A stretch of DNA of 64,000 bases, taken from positions 24,728 through 88,727 of the forward strand of contig NZ_JHAC01000031.1 of assembly GCF_000599865.1 (NCBI RefSeq), written 5' to 3'. Both the position numbers and the translations under genes were made by a program. Origin of the DNA: Deinococcus phoenicis. Lineage in GTDB: Bacteria > Deinococcota > Deinococci > Deinococcales > Deinococcaceae. Below are positions 1 through 16,993 of the stretch, one piece after another. How positions within the stretch are numbered: the first letter of the stretch is position 1; the number at the start of each line of letters is the position of its first letter. The notes under the pieces were generated by a model. It was not told where the DNA came from and searched no databases. It was given only the letters and a program-made list of their open reading frames with translations.

Positions 1-759
<759 letters not shown>

Positions 760-864
760 CGCGGTCACGCTATCAAAGTGCCCATGCCCGGAAGAGCGGG
801 GAGGCCCGGACCTGCCTGGCCCCACCTCCCCACGGCGCAGGGCACGCCTTCTCAGCGGCCCTGT

Positions 865-2010
<1,146 letters not shown>

Positions 2011-2046
2011 AAGCTGACCGGAGTCTAAAGGCTGAAGGCGGGGAAC

Positions 2047-2072
2047 GGGCGTCCGGCGAAAGGTGGACGCCC
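2047..2072 (-). terminator. Hairpin downstream of upp
   Basis: GGGCGTCC and GGACGCCC (2047-2054 and 2065-2072) form a perfect 8-bp stem in the gap between upp and wecA. A further near-palindromic GC-rich arm lies outside it. There is no long U tract on the minus strand, so terminator function after upp is a moderate guess. Confidence 0.4.
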
Positions 2073-2096
2073 CGGTGCCTCCCCGTTCCCGCGCCG

Positions 2097-2720
<624 letters not shown>

Positions 2721-2724
2721 GGCC

Positions 2725-2758
2725 CCACCATACTGCGGGCTGTATGTCCTGATGGTGG
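2725..2758 (-). promoter_or_regulatory. upp promoter with flanking 7-bp inverted repeat
   Basis: CCACCAT (2725-2731) and ATGGTGG (2752-2758) are a perfect inverted pair separated by 20 bases. The proximal arm overlaps the TATGGT -10 of upp, and the distal arm reaches the -35 region. The arrangement could be an operator or a DNA hairpin. No known regulator is recognised. Confidence 0.4.
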
Positions 2759-2814
2759 TACGCTGTTGCTCCCACAAGCCATCTCTTGCCACTCAGAAGA
2801 CACGAGAGAAGCTG

Positions 2815-3273
2815 ATGTCCAGATTTACTGACGAAGAGTTGACGTACTTGGATATCTCCTGGTTACTGGTCGATGTCAATGACGAAATTGCCATCCTCAC
2901 CACCGGAGGCACAGGATATATTCCCAGGACATCTTTCGTGGACAAAGAGGAGTTCGATATACTCTACACTTATGTGGACGATCTTCCGATAATGACCGGG
3001 GCCGCCTCCGGTATTGATGTGGAGATACTTCTTGCAAACCACCGTTACACAGCTCATGAAGAAGACCTCATCCTGGCAGAAAAAGGGCTGTATGTCTTTG
3101 ATGCTATGACGCATCTAACATACAATCCAAAACAGTATGCACTTGTCGCCTACCCATGCGAGCCTCTCAAACTTGGCGATGTAGACGCACGCATAGCGCC
3201 CTTGTTGAAAGCGATGAGACACACGGGGGTCAAGCTGTCACGCTCGTCACGTATCGATTTGTCCGAACTGTAG
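2815..3273 (+). CDS. Hypothetical protein, AT-rich, probably transferred
   Basis: This codes for a 152-residue acidic soluble protein that I do not recognise. It is rich in Asp, Glu and Ile (for example [16 protein letters not shown]) and has no signal peptide or membrane segment. The start at ATG 2815 follows a weak GAGAGAAG ribosome site; longer in-frame starts would run into the upp promoter. Base composition is strikingly more AT-rich than all neighbours and codon choice is unlike theirs, a sign of recent acquisition. The compact acidic form would suit an immunity-type or antitoxin-like protein, but no toxin gene is adjacent, so that is speculation. Confidence 0.7.
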   Translation: MSRFTDEELTYLDISWLLVDVNDEIAILTTGGTGYIPRTSFVDKEEFDILYTYVDDLPIMTGAASGIDVEILLANHRYTAHEEDLILAEKGLYVFDAMTHLTYNPKQYALVAYPCEPLKLGDVDARIAPLLKAMRHTGVKLSRSSRIDLSEL

Positions 3274-3355
3274 GGCCACCTTCTCAGGAGAGGTGTCACC
3301 GAATAAGAGGCTGTGCAGCTTCTTGAGTTACGGCCCATACCTGCAACGGAGGGCA

Positions 3356-4177
3356 CTACCCCGGCAGCCGCGCCAGCACATGCCGGGCACGCGGCAACTT
3401 CAGGCGCCTTTGCCGGTCGAACTCGTAGGGTTCGTTCATCAGGAACCAGTACAGGTCGTGCAGGTAGGTGTGGGCCAGGTAGGCCCGCAGCCGCGTGAGG
3501 GTCGTGGGCGCGTGGTCGGGCAGGAAGGTCAGGGCCGCGTCCAGGCTGGCGTCCAGGCCCAGCAGGTCGAGCGTGCCGGTCTTCAGCAGGGCGATGTCAC
3601 GCAGGGGGTCGTCCCAGCCCGCCTTGGTCCAGTCGATCACCAGCACCTCGCCGCCGGGTTCGATCAGGATGTTGTCGTGCCACAGGTCGAGGTGACAGAA
3701 CGCGGCGGGCTGGTCGAGCAGGCCCCGTTCCAGCGGCACCTCCACCGCGTCAAACAGGTCTTCGAGGGGATAGGCGGCCAGCGCACTGCGGAAGCGTTTC
3801 AGGCGCTCACGCACCCGCTTCAGGTCCACGCAGCCTTCCCGCTCGCGGTGCAGCGCCCCCAGAATCCCGCGCAGGCGGGGCAGGGCGGCGGGAATGTCGG
3901 CGGCGTGCAGGGGCCGCCCCGGAAAGCGGCGCAGGACCAGCGCCTCGACGCCGTCGGCCTCGACGGTATCGACCACCCAGCCGCCCAGATCGGCGCGGCG
4001 CATGTTCTGCGCCTCCAGGCGGTGTTCGCCCTGCTGGTTGCGGTACACCTTCACGACCACGTCGCCGCCGGGCGCGGCGTAGACCCGGCTCTGCATGCCC
4101 GTATCCATCGGCGTCAGGGCACCGAAGCGGGCTTCCAGCACGGGAAAACGGTGGGATGGCGGGCCGCCCGGAATCAC
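3356..4177 (-). CDS. Aminoglycoside phosphotransferase/choline-kinase-fold protein
   Basis: This 273-residue kinase-like protein belongs to the APH superfamily, which transfers the ATP gamma-phosphate to small molecules. The nucleotide-lysine region VVVKVYRN is near residues 41-48. The catalytic loop [12 protein letters not shown] and the metal-binding [12 protein letters not shown] lie in the C-terminal half, with the Asp residues intact. The substrate cannot be told from sequence, and a resistance role should not be assumed. GTG 4177 is a leaderless start: TATGAT occupies 4184-4189, six bases upstream. Confidence 0.85.
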   Translation of the reverse strand: MIPGGPPSHRFPVLEARFGALTPMDTGMQSRVYAAPGGDVVVKVYRNQQGEHRLEAQNMRRADLGGWVVDTVEADGVEALVLRRFPGRPLHAADIPAALPRLRGILGALHREREGCVDLKRVRERLKRFRSALAAYPLEDLFDAVEVPLERGLLDQPAAFCHLDLWHDNILIEPGGEVLVIDWTKAGWDDPLRDIALLKTGTLDLLGLDASLDAALTFLPDHAPTTLTRLRAYLAHTYLHDLYWFLMNEPYEFDRQRRLKLPRARHVLARLPG

Positions 4178-4272
4178 CTGCGCATCATAGCGGGGAGAAG
4201 GGCAGGGGAAGACGGGCGCGGGACGCGGGCAAAAAGGGTCCCGCCGCCCGCGCCCCCCGCACCGCCTCTCCC

Positions 4273-5303
<1,031 letters not shown>

Positions 5304-5307
5304 GCTC

Positions 5308-5326
5308 AGTATACCCGCGCTACCCT
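5308..5326. promoter_or_regulatory. Closely spaced divergent -10 boxes
   Basis: TATACT read on the minus strand (5308-5313) serves the GAF/HD gene. TACCCT on the plus strand (5321-5326) serves the YkgJ-family gene. Only seven bases separate the two boxes, so polymerase occupancy at one must exclude the other. Confidence 0.6.
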
Positions 5327-5332
5327 GCACGG

Positions 5333-6082
<750 letters not shown>

Positions 6083-6150
6083 GCCGAACCCCGGAGACAG
6101 GCAAGGGCCGCTCCTGCGGAAAAGGAGCGGCCCCGTTCGGTGAACCGGGC

Positions 6151-6278
6151 TAGAGCATTTGTCCGAATTACACCGTTGGAGGGAAAGCGCCTCCAACGGT
6201 TCCATTCTCCCAAACGCTCTCCCTCTTTCACTCGCTCCGCTCGGTCAAAAAGTAGGTCTCTTTTTGACAAATGCTCTA
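6151..6278. repeat. Small inverted-repeat element, copy A
   Basis: This 128-bp element is bounded by a perfect 13-bp terminal inverted repeat (TAGAGCATTTGTC and GACAAATGCTCTA), so TA sits at both ends. Inside are an 11-bp perfect hairpin (ACCGTTGGAGG/CCTCCAACGGT) and a second inverted pair of GTCAAAAAG type near the right end. It has no coding capacity. Two further copies lie at 23426-23552 and 24636-24784. TA at both ends fits insertion by a TA-targeting transposase (IS630/Tc1-mariner type), making it a candidate MITE. The right terminus supplies the stop codon of the phospholipase gene. Confidence 0.85.
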
Positions 6279-6929
6279 GAAGCTGCTGCTCCCGCCCACC
6301 CGGACGCCCTGGTAATAGGCGTAGGCGGCGGCGTAACAGGGCGGTTCCTTGTACCAGCTTTTTGCGGCGCAGATGCCCTTCATGTTCACGTAAAAGGCGT
6401 CGTCGGTGGCCAGACGGTTCGCGTCGGTGCGCTGGTACACCTTGAGGTTACGGTAGCCGAAGTCATGCACGTTGCAGGCGGGCCGGAAATCCTCGCGGTA
6501 GCCCAGGCCCACGCCGTCGGGGGCGCTGCAACCGTCGCGGGACCAGTCCAGGCCGGGATAGCGGGCGTTCACCGCGCTCCGGTTCGCGTACTCGCCGTTG
6601 TAAGCCTCCACCGTCCCCCACGCCACCCGCTTGATGTACGCGAGGCGGTCGCTGGCGAGGTCCAGACCGGTCATGGTGGGCGCAGCGGGCCGCGTCAGGT
6701 CGGCGGGCCGCTCCCCATACGCCTCCTGAAGCGCGGCGAGCAGGCCGGGGTCGTTGCCGTACCGCGCCAGGATCGCCTGACTGCCCGCGTCCTGAAGCTC
6801 GGGGCGGGCCACGTAGTCGGCGGTCAGGCTGCCGGGGCCTGGGGTGCCGGGGGCAGAGGCGGTGGGCGACGTTCCACACGCGGCGAGGGCGGTGACCAGG
6901 GTGACGGCGAGGGCAGCGAGGTTTTTCAT
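6276..6929 (-). CDS. Secreted prokaryotic phospholipase A2, lipoprotein
   Basis: This predicted secreted enzyme hydrolyses the sn-2 ester of phospholipids. It has 217 residues, with a signal peptide ending in a lipobox (ALAAC, Cys 18) and a low-complexity linker. A C-terminal prokaryotic PLA2 domain follows, with DGCSAP near 132-137 (calcium loop), the catalytic ACNVHDFGY near 151-159 (His-Asp pair) and TDD near 175-177. Paired cysteines would form disulphides outside the cytoplasm. AGGAGCG precedes ATG 6929, and a TACACT box lies at 6970-6975. The TAG stop lies within repeat copy A, and an IS1 relative is inserted just upstream of the promoter. Confidence 0.88.
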   Translation of the reverse strand: MKNLAALAVTLVTALAACGTSPTASAPGTPGPGSLTADYVARPELQDAGSQAILARYGNDPGLLAALQEAYGERPADLTRPAAPTMTGLDLASDRLAYIKRVAWGTVEAYNGEYANRSAVNARYPGLDWSRDGCSAPDGVGLGYREDFRPACNVHDFGYRNLKVYQRTDANRLATDDAFYVNMKGICAAKSWYKEPPCYAAAYAYYQGVRVGGSSSF

Positions 6930-6997
6930 GCACGCTCCTGAGGGAAAAAGGGATGGGGGCTGTTTTCCCAGTGTAGCCGCGCAGGTGTAAGGGAAGT

Positions 6998-7009
6998 GTT
7001 ATCGCCCGG
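6998..7009. repeat. Left direct repeat flanking the IS1-family element
   Basis: GTTATCGCCCGG here is identical to 7791-7802 on the other side of the element. This fits a target-site duplication; IS1-type elements usually make 8-9 bp, sometimes longer, so two or three of the 12 bases may belong to the element ends. Confidence 0.7.
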
Positions 7010-7050
7010 GTGGTGGTGGATTTCGAGGCATGAGGGGCGTTCAATGAAGC

Positions 7051-7359
7051 ATGAACGGTCCTGATTGCCCAGCGTGCGGTGGCGTCTCCACCGTCAAAAA
7101 TGGCCATGCCCATACCGGGAGGCAGCGTTACCTGTGCCGGGTCTGCGGCCATCAGTTCACCCTCCATCCTCCACAACACCGGATTTCAGCGGAAACCGAG
7201 GCGTTGGTGGACCGTTTGCTGACTGAACGCATCTCCCACCGAGGCATTTGTCGGGTCACGGGGGTGAGTCGCTCCTGGTTCCGGCTGCACCTGATGAAGC
7301 TGGGGAAGAGCGTCCAGCACAGCTTCCAACAAGCTGACGAACCAGCAAAAAAAGCCTGA
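7051..7359 (+). CDS. insA: IS1-family InsA-like DNA-binding protein
   Basis: This 102-residue first ORF of the element has a zinc-ribbon pair (CPACG near 6-10 and CRVCG near 29-33) and a helix-turn-helix-like stretch ending SRSWFRLHLMKLG. In IS1, InsA binds the ends and represses transposition. Full InsAB' transposase is made by a -1 slip at an A-rich site near the end of insA, and a seven-A run is at that point here. Confidence 0.8.
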   Translation: MNGPDCPACGGVSTVKNGHAHTGRQRYLCRVCGHQFTLHPPQHRISAETEALVDRLLTERISHRGICRVTGVSRSWFRLHLMKLGKSVQHSFQQADEPAKKA

Positions 7360-7772
7360 GCACGCCAGCACCAGCGGCGCTGGTGCTGGCGTGCGATGAG
7401 TGATGCACGTTCGTGGGTCGTCAGGACCGGCGGCTGTGGATTTGGTTGGCGATGGACCGGACCACCCGACGAATCGTCGGGCGCTTCATCGGGCAGCGAG
7501 ACGCACCAGGCGCCTTTGGACTCTGGCAAAGCCTCCCCACGCCCTACCTTGACGCTGTCTGTCACACCGATGGCTTGCGGGAATACCGGAGTGTAGTCTT
7601 CGGGGCTTTGCACCGCCTCGGGGGAACCCAGCACATCGAACGCTTCAACGCCACCCTCCGCCTGAGATTGGCCCATCTGGTGCGCAAAAGTCTGTCGTTC
7701 GCCCGCAGTCGGGTCAACTTCGAAACCCTCGTCTGGCTCTTCCTCCACCGCTACAACCTGTCATTACCCTAA
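7353..7772 (+). pseudogene. insB: IS1-family InsB-like transposase frame with internal TGA
   Basis: Read in the -1 frame from the A7 slippery run, this encodes the IS1 DDE transposase: ALVLACDE, then a TGA at 7401-7403, then TFVGRQDRRLWIWLAMDR and, at the end, CHTDGL and TQHIERFNATLRLRLAHLVRKS. The TGA falls exactly where family members read DE-L/M-W, directly after the first catalytic Asp. The rest of the frame is intact, so a single recent nonsense change seems to have disabled it. A GTG at 7413 could start the C-terminal part alone. Confidence 0.75.
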
Positions 7773-7790
7773 AAGCCACGACCCGCCCGG

Positions 7791-7802
7791 GTTATCGCCC
7801 GG
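7791..7802. repeat. Right direct repeat flanking the IS1-family element
   Basis: GTTATCGCCCGG, identical to 6998-7009, marks the right edge of the insertion. Confidence 0.7.
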
Positions 7803-7807
7803 CTGGG

Positions 7808-7852
7808 GGCAACAGGAAAGCCGCTCCCCCCGGTTGGAAGGAAGCGGCCTGA
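7808..7852 (-). terminator. Probable terminator after etfA
   Basis: On the minus strand a GCCGCTTCC arm pairs with GGAGCGGC (one bulged base), followed by TTTCCTGTT. It lies 60-100 bases past the etfA stop, with no gene between. Confidence 0.55.
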
Positions 7853-7912
7853 AGGGCGTGCGGTGACTGTGCTGGCTGTACCTTGCTCCGGGGCCTTTCG
7901 CCTGGGGCCTTG

Positions 7913-9627
<1,715 letters not shown>

Positions 9628-9859
9628 GGGTCCTCCAAGGATAGGTGAGAGATACACCCGGAGCAGCAGTCATACCGCAGTCCCGAACACGCAGCATGAC
9701 AAATTAGACTCGGTTCAAGTTTAGCAGGCGCTTCAGGTTCACGCCAGCGTCGGCCCCGGCCAGGCGGTCGGACCTGACGCCCCGCTTTCCGGTTCATAAA
9801 GTGCCCGTGAAACTCATGAAGTCGGGCGCTCATCTTGGTGAGGCAGGCTACGAATCGAT

Positions 9860-10549
9860 ATGAAAAAGCTTCTTGCCCTGACCCTCAGCGCCGGCCTCGC
9901 CACCGCGGGCGCGCAAACCTACAGCACCGGCCTGAACGGCGTCGAACTCGGTCTGACCGGCGGTTACGCGGGCGGTCTGAGCGGTGAGGCGTTCGTCCAC
10001 GTGCCCAACGTCGCCGGCCCCATCGGTGTCAAGGCGGGCGTGAGCTTCACGCGCCCCAGCGACTCGATCAACGACAACAGCCCCGTCGATCCGGTGGGCG
10101 TGCTGTTCCCCACCACCTACACCTTCGGGCAGGCCAAGGCCGACGGCGTGGCGACCGAGTCGGGCAGCCGCACGGTCGTCAGCCTCGACGGCACCTACAG
10201 CCTGGGCGAAGTGACGCCGGGCGTGGGGACCACCCTGTACGCGGGCGGGCGCTACGGCATGTTCCGCAGCACCGCCGACTACGGCAACAGCGGCAGTACG
10301 ACCTATTCCAGCAGCGCCTTCGGCATCGGCGCGGGCGTGATGGTCAGCTACGCCCTGGCGGGCAACATCAGCCTGGTGGGCGACCTGGGCATCGACCAGT
10401 TCTTCGGCTCCTCGATCAACGTCACCAGCAGCAACGGCAACGTCGATACCTACACACGCAGCGACGCGGGCTACAACGACGTGAGCAACCAGTTCGTCCG
10501 CCCCGGCACGGTCTTCAAGGCCCGGATCGGCATCAAGACCAGCTTCTGA
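9860..10549 (+). CDS. Secreted or outer-membrane beta-barrel-like protein
   Basis: This 229-residue protein has a cleavable signal peptide ([19 protein letters not shown]) and then Gly/Ser/Thr/Tyr-rich alternating strands ending in an aromatic residue (IGIKTSF), as in outer-membrane barrel proteins. Deinococcus has an outer-membrane-like envelope, so an envelope location is reasonable. No specific function is recognised. A terminator hairpin follows at 10566. Confidence 0.75.
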   Translation: MKKLLALTLSAGLATAGAQTYSTGLNGVELGLTGGYAGGLSGEAFVHVPNVAGPIGVKAGVSFTRPSDSINDNSPVDPVGVLFPTTYTFGQAKADGVATESGSRTVVSLDGTYSLGEVTPGVGTTLYAGGRYGMFRSTADYGNSGSTTYSSSAFGIGAGVMVSYALAGNISLVGDLGIDQFFGSSINVTSSNGNVDTYTRSDAGYNDVSNQFVRPGTVFKARIGIKTSF

Positions 10550-10568
10550 ACGCTCAGGCCAGAGGCCC

Positions 10569-11003
<435 letters not shown>

Positions 11004-11066
11004 GCGGGGCAGCGTAGCAGGCCCACCCCCGCACAGAGGATGGGCCTGACCGAGAGAGCCGGGCGC

Positions 11067-11543
11067 TTACTTTTTGAGAGCCTTGACGACGGCGGCGGTC
11101 AGATCGGTGGACTGGTTGTTGGCGTACACGACCAGGTTGGACTGCGCGGCCACGCGGCGGTCCATCACGACCGAGTAGCCGTTGGCCTTGGCGACGCTCG
11201 CCACCGCCGAGTTGATCCGGGAGGCCAGGGGCTTGAACTCGGTCGCCAGGCGCTGCTGGTAACCCTGCTGCGCGCTCACGAAGCTCTGCTGCGCTTTCTG
11301 GAGGGCCTGCCGGTCAGCGGCGCTGCGTGAGCTGGCCGCCCGGGCCGCGAGCTGCTGGAGGTTGGTCTGTTTGGCCTTCAGGTCAGCGTCCACCTTCTTG
11401 CTCAGGTTCAGATAGGTGCTGCTGCCGGGCAGGGCCGTGACCGCCTGCTGCACGTCCACGAAACCGACCCGTTTCCCCTTTTGCTGGGCGTGGGGCACGG
11501 TCATCAGCAGCGCGAGCGGCAGAATCAGGAAAGCGTTTCTCAT
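11067..11543 (-). CDS. OmpH/Skp-like periplasmic protein
   Basis: This 158-residue exported protein has a signal peptide to about residue 20. The Skp/OmpH pattern follows: [14 protein letters not shown], a long coiled coil rich in Gln/Ala/Lys (about 55-110), then the C-terminal [20 protein letters not shown]. Skp-like proteins hold outer-membrane proteins unfolded in the periplasm. It is a paralogue of the next gene upstream on the same strand and is preceded by an SD (GGAGACC). A terminator lies between the two, so they may be separately expressed. Confidence 0.87.
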   Translation of the reverse strand: MRNAFLILPLALLMTVPHAQQKGKRVGFVDVQQAVTALPGSSTYLNLSKKVDADLKAKQTNLQQLAARAASSRSAADRQALQKAQQSFVSAQQGYQQRLATEFKPLASRINSAVASVAKANGYSVVMDRRVAAQSNLVVYANNQSTDLTAAVVKALKK

Positions 11544-11609
11544 CGGGGTCTCCTCTTTCCGGCTGTCCCGGAAGCCGGGGTCGCCGGTCCAGGGGCAGCC
11601 GGTCCATGC

Positions 11610-11632
11610 AAAACCCCCGCGCGGAGCGGGGG
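11610..11632 (-). terminator. Intrinsic terminator between the two OmpH-like genes
   Basis: On the minus strand CCCCCGC, loop TCCGC, GCGGGGG, then TTTTG: a perfect 7-bp GC stem followed by four T. It ends transcripts from the upstream OmpH paralogue. Confidence 0.8.
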
Positions 11633-11655
11633 CCGTGTGGCTCGGCCACTCGGGT

Positions 11656-12152
<497 letters not shown>

Positions 12153-12324
12153 CCAAGCTAGCACGGCCTTTTCTGAGCCGAATGAACCCTTTCACAGTCG
12201 GCTCACACGCGCCGTCAGCCGCTGATCAGGCCGTGGGCCGGCGGTGCGCAGGCGGGCAGACACCCCGGCATGGACGCATCCGGCACAGAAGCACGGGGGC
12301 CGGCGACGGGGTAAGCTGGGTGCC

Positions 12325-12960
<636 letters not shown>

Positions 12961-12978
12961 CCAGGCCAGAGACAAAGG

Positions 12979-13024
12979 CAGCGGCGGAGAAGAGGGGGAA
13001 AGGCCCCTCTCCGCCGCCGCTGTT
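12979..13024 (+). terminator. Terminator after the CBS-ACT gene
   Basis: CAGCGGCGGAGA... and ...TCTCCGCCGCCGCTG form a long GC-rich stem with an inner AGGGG/CCCCT pair and a purine loop, followed by TTC. The stem is strong but the T tract is short. Confidence 0.6.
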
Positions 13025-13035
13025 CAGCTGCCGAG

Positions 13036-13064
13036 TCATACAGGATGGCTCTGATTCCAGAACA
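13036..13064. repeat. Dispersed repeat fragment (copy 1 of a shared 29-bp block)
   Basis: This 29-bp block, which includes TGGCTCTGATTCCAGAACA, recurs at 30827-30855 with three mismatches. Immediately after it here, AGAACATC/GATGTTCT forms an 8-bp hairpin. The stretch 13025-13152 otherwise holds no gene I can support. Confidence 0.6.
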
Positions 13065-13152
13065 TCACCAGATGTTCTTCCATCGCCGTCATCCCGTACG
13101 TTTTGCCCCTCGTTCCCCTCGGGTGATTCCCAGGAATCAATGCCATTTCGTC

Positions 13153-14055
13153 TCAGACACTGAGTTGCACGATCAGGCGTTCCAGGGTCACGGCGGGGTC
13201 GAGGCCGCGTTTCATGGCGAGGTCAGCATCGAGGATGCGGGCCAGGTGGGCGCGAATCTTGCCCTCGTTCAGCCGGCGGGCCACCTCCAGCGCCTTCTTG
13301 GCGGGATAGGGCTTCACGCCGAGGCGCTGCGCGGCGACCTGCTCGGTCACGCGGCCTTCTTCCTGCGTGAGCGCGACGCAGCGCGCAACCAGGCTGTACT
13401 GCCACACCACCGCGCCCATCAGCTTGAAGGGGTCCTCGCCGCTGGCGAGCAGGCGGCGCAGCTGCGTGACGGCCTCGCCGGGCCGCCCGGTGGTGGCCGC
13501 GCCCAGCATGGCGAAGGAGTCGCCGGGCGGCTCGCGGCCCACCACCTGCCGCACCCGCTCGGCAGTCAGGGGCGGATCGAGAAGGGCGAGCTTGTTCAGT
13601 TCCCCCGCGATGCCGGTCAGGTCGGGGCCGAACACCTCCGCGAGATAGAGCGCGGCGTCGCGGTCGAGCTTCAGGCCGGTTTTCCTGGCGCGCTGCGCGA
13701 CCCACCCGGCCACGTCGCCCGTCTTCTGCGGGGCAGGCGAGGGGTGATGCTCGCCCCGCGCCTCGTACAGCTTGACGCGCGTGGCGGGGGCCGTCTCGTC
13801 CAGCACGGCGACCGTGACGGGGGCGGAGGCGAGCAGCTCCAGCAGGGCCTTGTCGGGCTTCACACCCGCGAGGTCCACAACCAGTCCGCCGTCCCCGAAC
13901 AGGCTGGGGGCCAGCAGCGGCCCCACGTTCCCGGCGGTGACCTCCTCGCCCGCCAGCCGGGGCAGGTCGCGCACGCTCAGTCCCCGCGCGGCGAGGGTGT
14001 CCCGCAGCGCCTCCTCGGCCAGAAAGCGGTTGCCGCTGAAAGCGATCAGGGGCAC
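13153..14055 (-). CDS. holA: DNA polymerase III delta subunit
   Basis: HolA is the clamp-loader subunit that opens the beta clamp. The 300 residues have the family architecture: an N-terminal RecA-like fold beginning MPLIAFSGNRFLAEEALR, LFGDGGLVVDL near 50, GWVAQRARKTGLKLDRDAALYLAEVFGPDL in the middle, and a C-terminal collar domain. Its start overlaps the 3' end of the kinase gene by ten bases, so the two are probably co-transcribed. Confidence 0.9.
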   Translation of the reverse strand: MPLIAFSGNRFLAEEALRDTLAARGLSVRDLPRLAGEEVTAGNVGPLLAPSLFGDGGLVVDLAGVKPDKALLELLASAPVTVAVLDETAPATRVKLYEARGEHHPSPAPQKTGDVAGWVAQRARKTGLKLDRDAALYLAEVFGPDLTGIAGELNKLALLDPPLTAERVRQVVGREPPGDSFAMLGAATTGRPGEAVTQLRRLLASGEDPFKLMGAVVWQYSLVARCVALTQEEGRVTEQVAAQRLGVKPYPAKKALEVARRLNEGKIRAHLARILDADLAMKRGLDPAVTLERLIVQLSV

Positions 14056-14876
14056 GGATTCCCCAGGTCTGGCAGGTCCAGGCCGAGCGAGTGGGCCGCG
14101 TCCCGCAGGAGGGTCTGCATCTGCACGGCGGTCTGGGGGCGGTCCTGCGGGTCCCGGCTGAGGGCGGCGTGCAGGAGGGGATGCAGTTCGGGGGGACCGG
14201 GCAACGGCGCGCGGTCCTGGGACAGCCCCACCAGCCAGCCCAGCGCGTCCTCGTGGGGAGGGTGCCCGGCCAGGCAGTCGAACAGCAGCACGCCGACCGA
14301 GTACAGGTCGCTGCGGGGATCGCCCCGCACCCCCCGGAACTGCTCGGGGGCCATGAAGTGCGGGGTGCCCATGCGCGTGCCGCTGTGAATGTCATGGGGC
14401 AGAGTCCGCGAGTGGCTCATGCCGAAGTCGATCAGCCGCACGCGCTCGCCGCAGACCTGGCCGCCCGCCAGCAGCACGTTTTCCGGCTTCAGGTCGTGAT
14501 GGGTGATGCCGCGGTCATGCAGGTGGGCCAAGGCGTTCAGGACGCCCCAGGTGACACTCAGCGCCTCGGCGGGCGACAGCGGGCCGCCTTCCACCCGGTC
14601 ACGCAGCGTGGGGCCGGCCACAAACGGAAAAATCAGCCGGTTCGGCCCGCAGGCAATCAGCGGCACGATCAGCGGGTGGTCCAGCTGGGCCGCGATCTGG
14701 CCTTCGTGGTCAAAACGCAGGGCCGCTTCCGGCTCGTCGGTCAGCAGGGTCTTGACGAACACGGTGTCCCCGCCCCACTCCCCGACCTCGCTCTGAATGC
14801 CGCCCCGTACCGCCAGCACCCGCGAACGCTCAAGCCCCCAGGCGTCCGTCAGATGCGGGTCAGCTGGTTTTTGCAC
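14046..14876 (-). CDS. Serine/threonine protein kinase, soluble
   Basis: This is a Hanks-type kinase of 276 residues without a membrane segment or sensor domain. Subdomain II VFVKT (Lys 42), the catalytic loop THHDLKPENVLL, LIDFGMSHS, GTPHFMAPEQ and SDLYSVGVLLFDCLAG are all present. The loop reads HHD where most read HRD, so it is a non-RD kinase. GTG 14876 is chosen over ATG 14894 because a perfect TACAAT (14884-14889) stands seven bases before it. A start at 14894 would place the -10 inside the coding sequence. holA follows with overlap. Confidence 0.87.
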   Translation of the reverse strand: MQKPADPHLTDAWGLERSRVLAVRGGIQSEVGEWGGDTVFVKTLLTDEPEAALRFDHEGQIAAQLDHPLIVPLIACGPNRLIFPFVAGPTLRDRVEGGPLSPAEALSVTWGVLNALAHLHDRGITHHDLKPENVLLAGGQVCGERVRLIDFGMSHSRTLPHDIHSGTRMGTPHFMAPEQFRGVRGDPRSDLYSVGVLLFDCLAGHPPHEDALGWLVGLSQDRAPLPGPPELHPLLHAALSRDPQDRPQTAVQMQTLLRDAAHSLGLDLPDLGNPCP

Positions 14877-15049
14877 GCGGTCTATTGTACGCATGTGGCC
14901 CCCACAGACTCGTCACAGGGCCGGGCACACGGGCGCTGCGGCCCCCGGGGCATGAGTCCCGGGCCAGATCAACGGGCATACTGCTCTGCTTCTCTCCAGA
15001 CCACCGCTCGTGGAGAGGCAGAGGCGGGTCGGCCCGGCGCGGCAACGGC

Positions 15050-15571
15050 TCAATTCACGCGGACGCTGCTGGTGAGGTTGCGGAGCACCGCCTCGTTGCG
15101 GCTGTAGTCCTTCACGTTCCCGACGATGGTGACCACCAGGATGCGGCCCTGGGCGCTGGTCATCAGCAGTTCGCGGCGCAGATCGTCGCCCTGGCCCGGC
15201 GTGGTGAACACGAACTGTGCCCAGGGCGTGTCACCGATCTCCACGACGCCGGCCTTCAGCGTCTTCACGTTGGGCACCTGAGCACGGATCACGGCGGGAA
15301 ACTGGGTGACCAGATCCGGCACCTGGCCGGGCGTCAGTTTGCTCTCGCGCCACTCGAAAGCCACGCTGACCTTGCGGTCCTCGGTCAGAAACACGGCGTC
15401 GGGGCGGCCCGCCGCCGAGGGGAAAGCCTTGTTGATGCCCGCGTCGTTCAGGGTCAGGAGCCGGGCATTGGGTTCGAGAATGACGGGAATCGTCGGAAGC
15501 TTGACGGGCGTGGCCAGGGCCGCGCCGGACAGCACGGCCGCCGCCGTCAGGATGAGCAGCGCATTCTTCAT
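15050..15571 (-). CDS. Exported hypothetical protein
   Basis: This 173-residue protein has a clear signal peptide (MKNALLILTAAAVLSGAALA). The mature part alternates strands and helices and includes VSVAFEWRESKL and FVFTTPGQGDDLRRELLM, loosely recalling DcrB/PsbP-fold periplasmic proteins. That resemblance is weak. ATG 15571 is leaderless, with TAGGGT (15579-15584) seven bases upstream, and is diverged from argJ. Confidence 0.75.
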   Translation of the reverse strand: MKNALLILTAAAVLSGAALATPVKLPTIPVILEPNARLLTLNDAGINKAFPSAAGRPDAVFLTEDRKVSVAFEWRESKLTPGQVPDLVTQFPAVIRAQVPNVKTLKAGVVEIGDTPWAQFVFTTPGQGDDLRRELLMTSAQGRILVVTIVGNVKDYSRNEAVLRNLTSSVRVN

Positions 15572-15738
15572 TGCTCTCACCCTACCCGCCCACCCCCGTC
15601 CCGCCCATGAAGTCCACGTGAGGAATGTGCGCTTCCCGTCAATCGTCCATCAGGTTGACGGGGGAAACGGGGGCCACGGTCGCCGCGAGGTCGAGACGAC
15701 GAAGCTCCCCGCGCCCCCGCGCCCGCTACCATGCCCGC

Positions 15739-16902
<1,164 letters not shown>

Positions 16903-16993
16903 GCCGGACGGTGCTGCCCGGTGGCCTTGAGCGTTTCCTGAATCTGCCGCTACCAGGTGGCAGCCAGGGAGAGGCGGGGGTACGGTGACAGAC

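Larger units (their letters stand above)
7010..7790 (+). mobile_element. IS1-family insertion sequence, decayed
   Basis: The element is about 781 bp, close to the 768 bp of IS1, and lies between 12-bp direct repeats. The ends form imperfect inverted repeats of about 20 bases, matching at roughly 14. It carries an insA-like zinc-finger ORF and an insB-like transposase frame displaced by -1, with a run of seven A at 7347-7353 where IS1 frameshifts. The insB frame is interrupted by a TGA, so the copy is probably immobile unless complemented. It lies upstream of the phospholipase promoter. Confidence 0.85.

Noticed and set aside
7401..7403. TGA in the transposase read as selenocysteine
   Set aside because: There is no reason for Sec in an IS1 transposase, and no SECIS-like hairpin follows. 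A nonsense mutation is simpler.
16985..16993. GTG 16985 as start of the hypothetical membrane protein
   Set aside because: It would lie inside or immediately after the TACGGT -10; ATG 16994 has the normal seven-base spacing.
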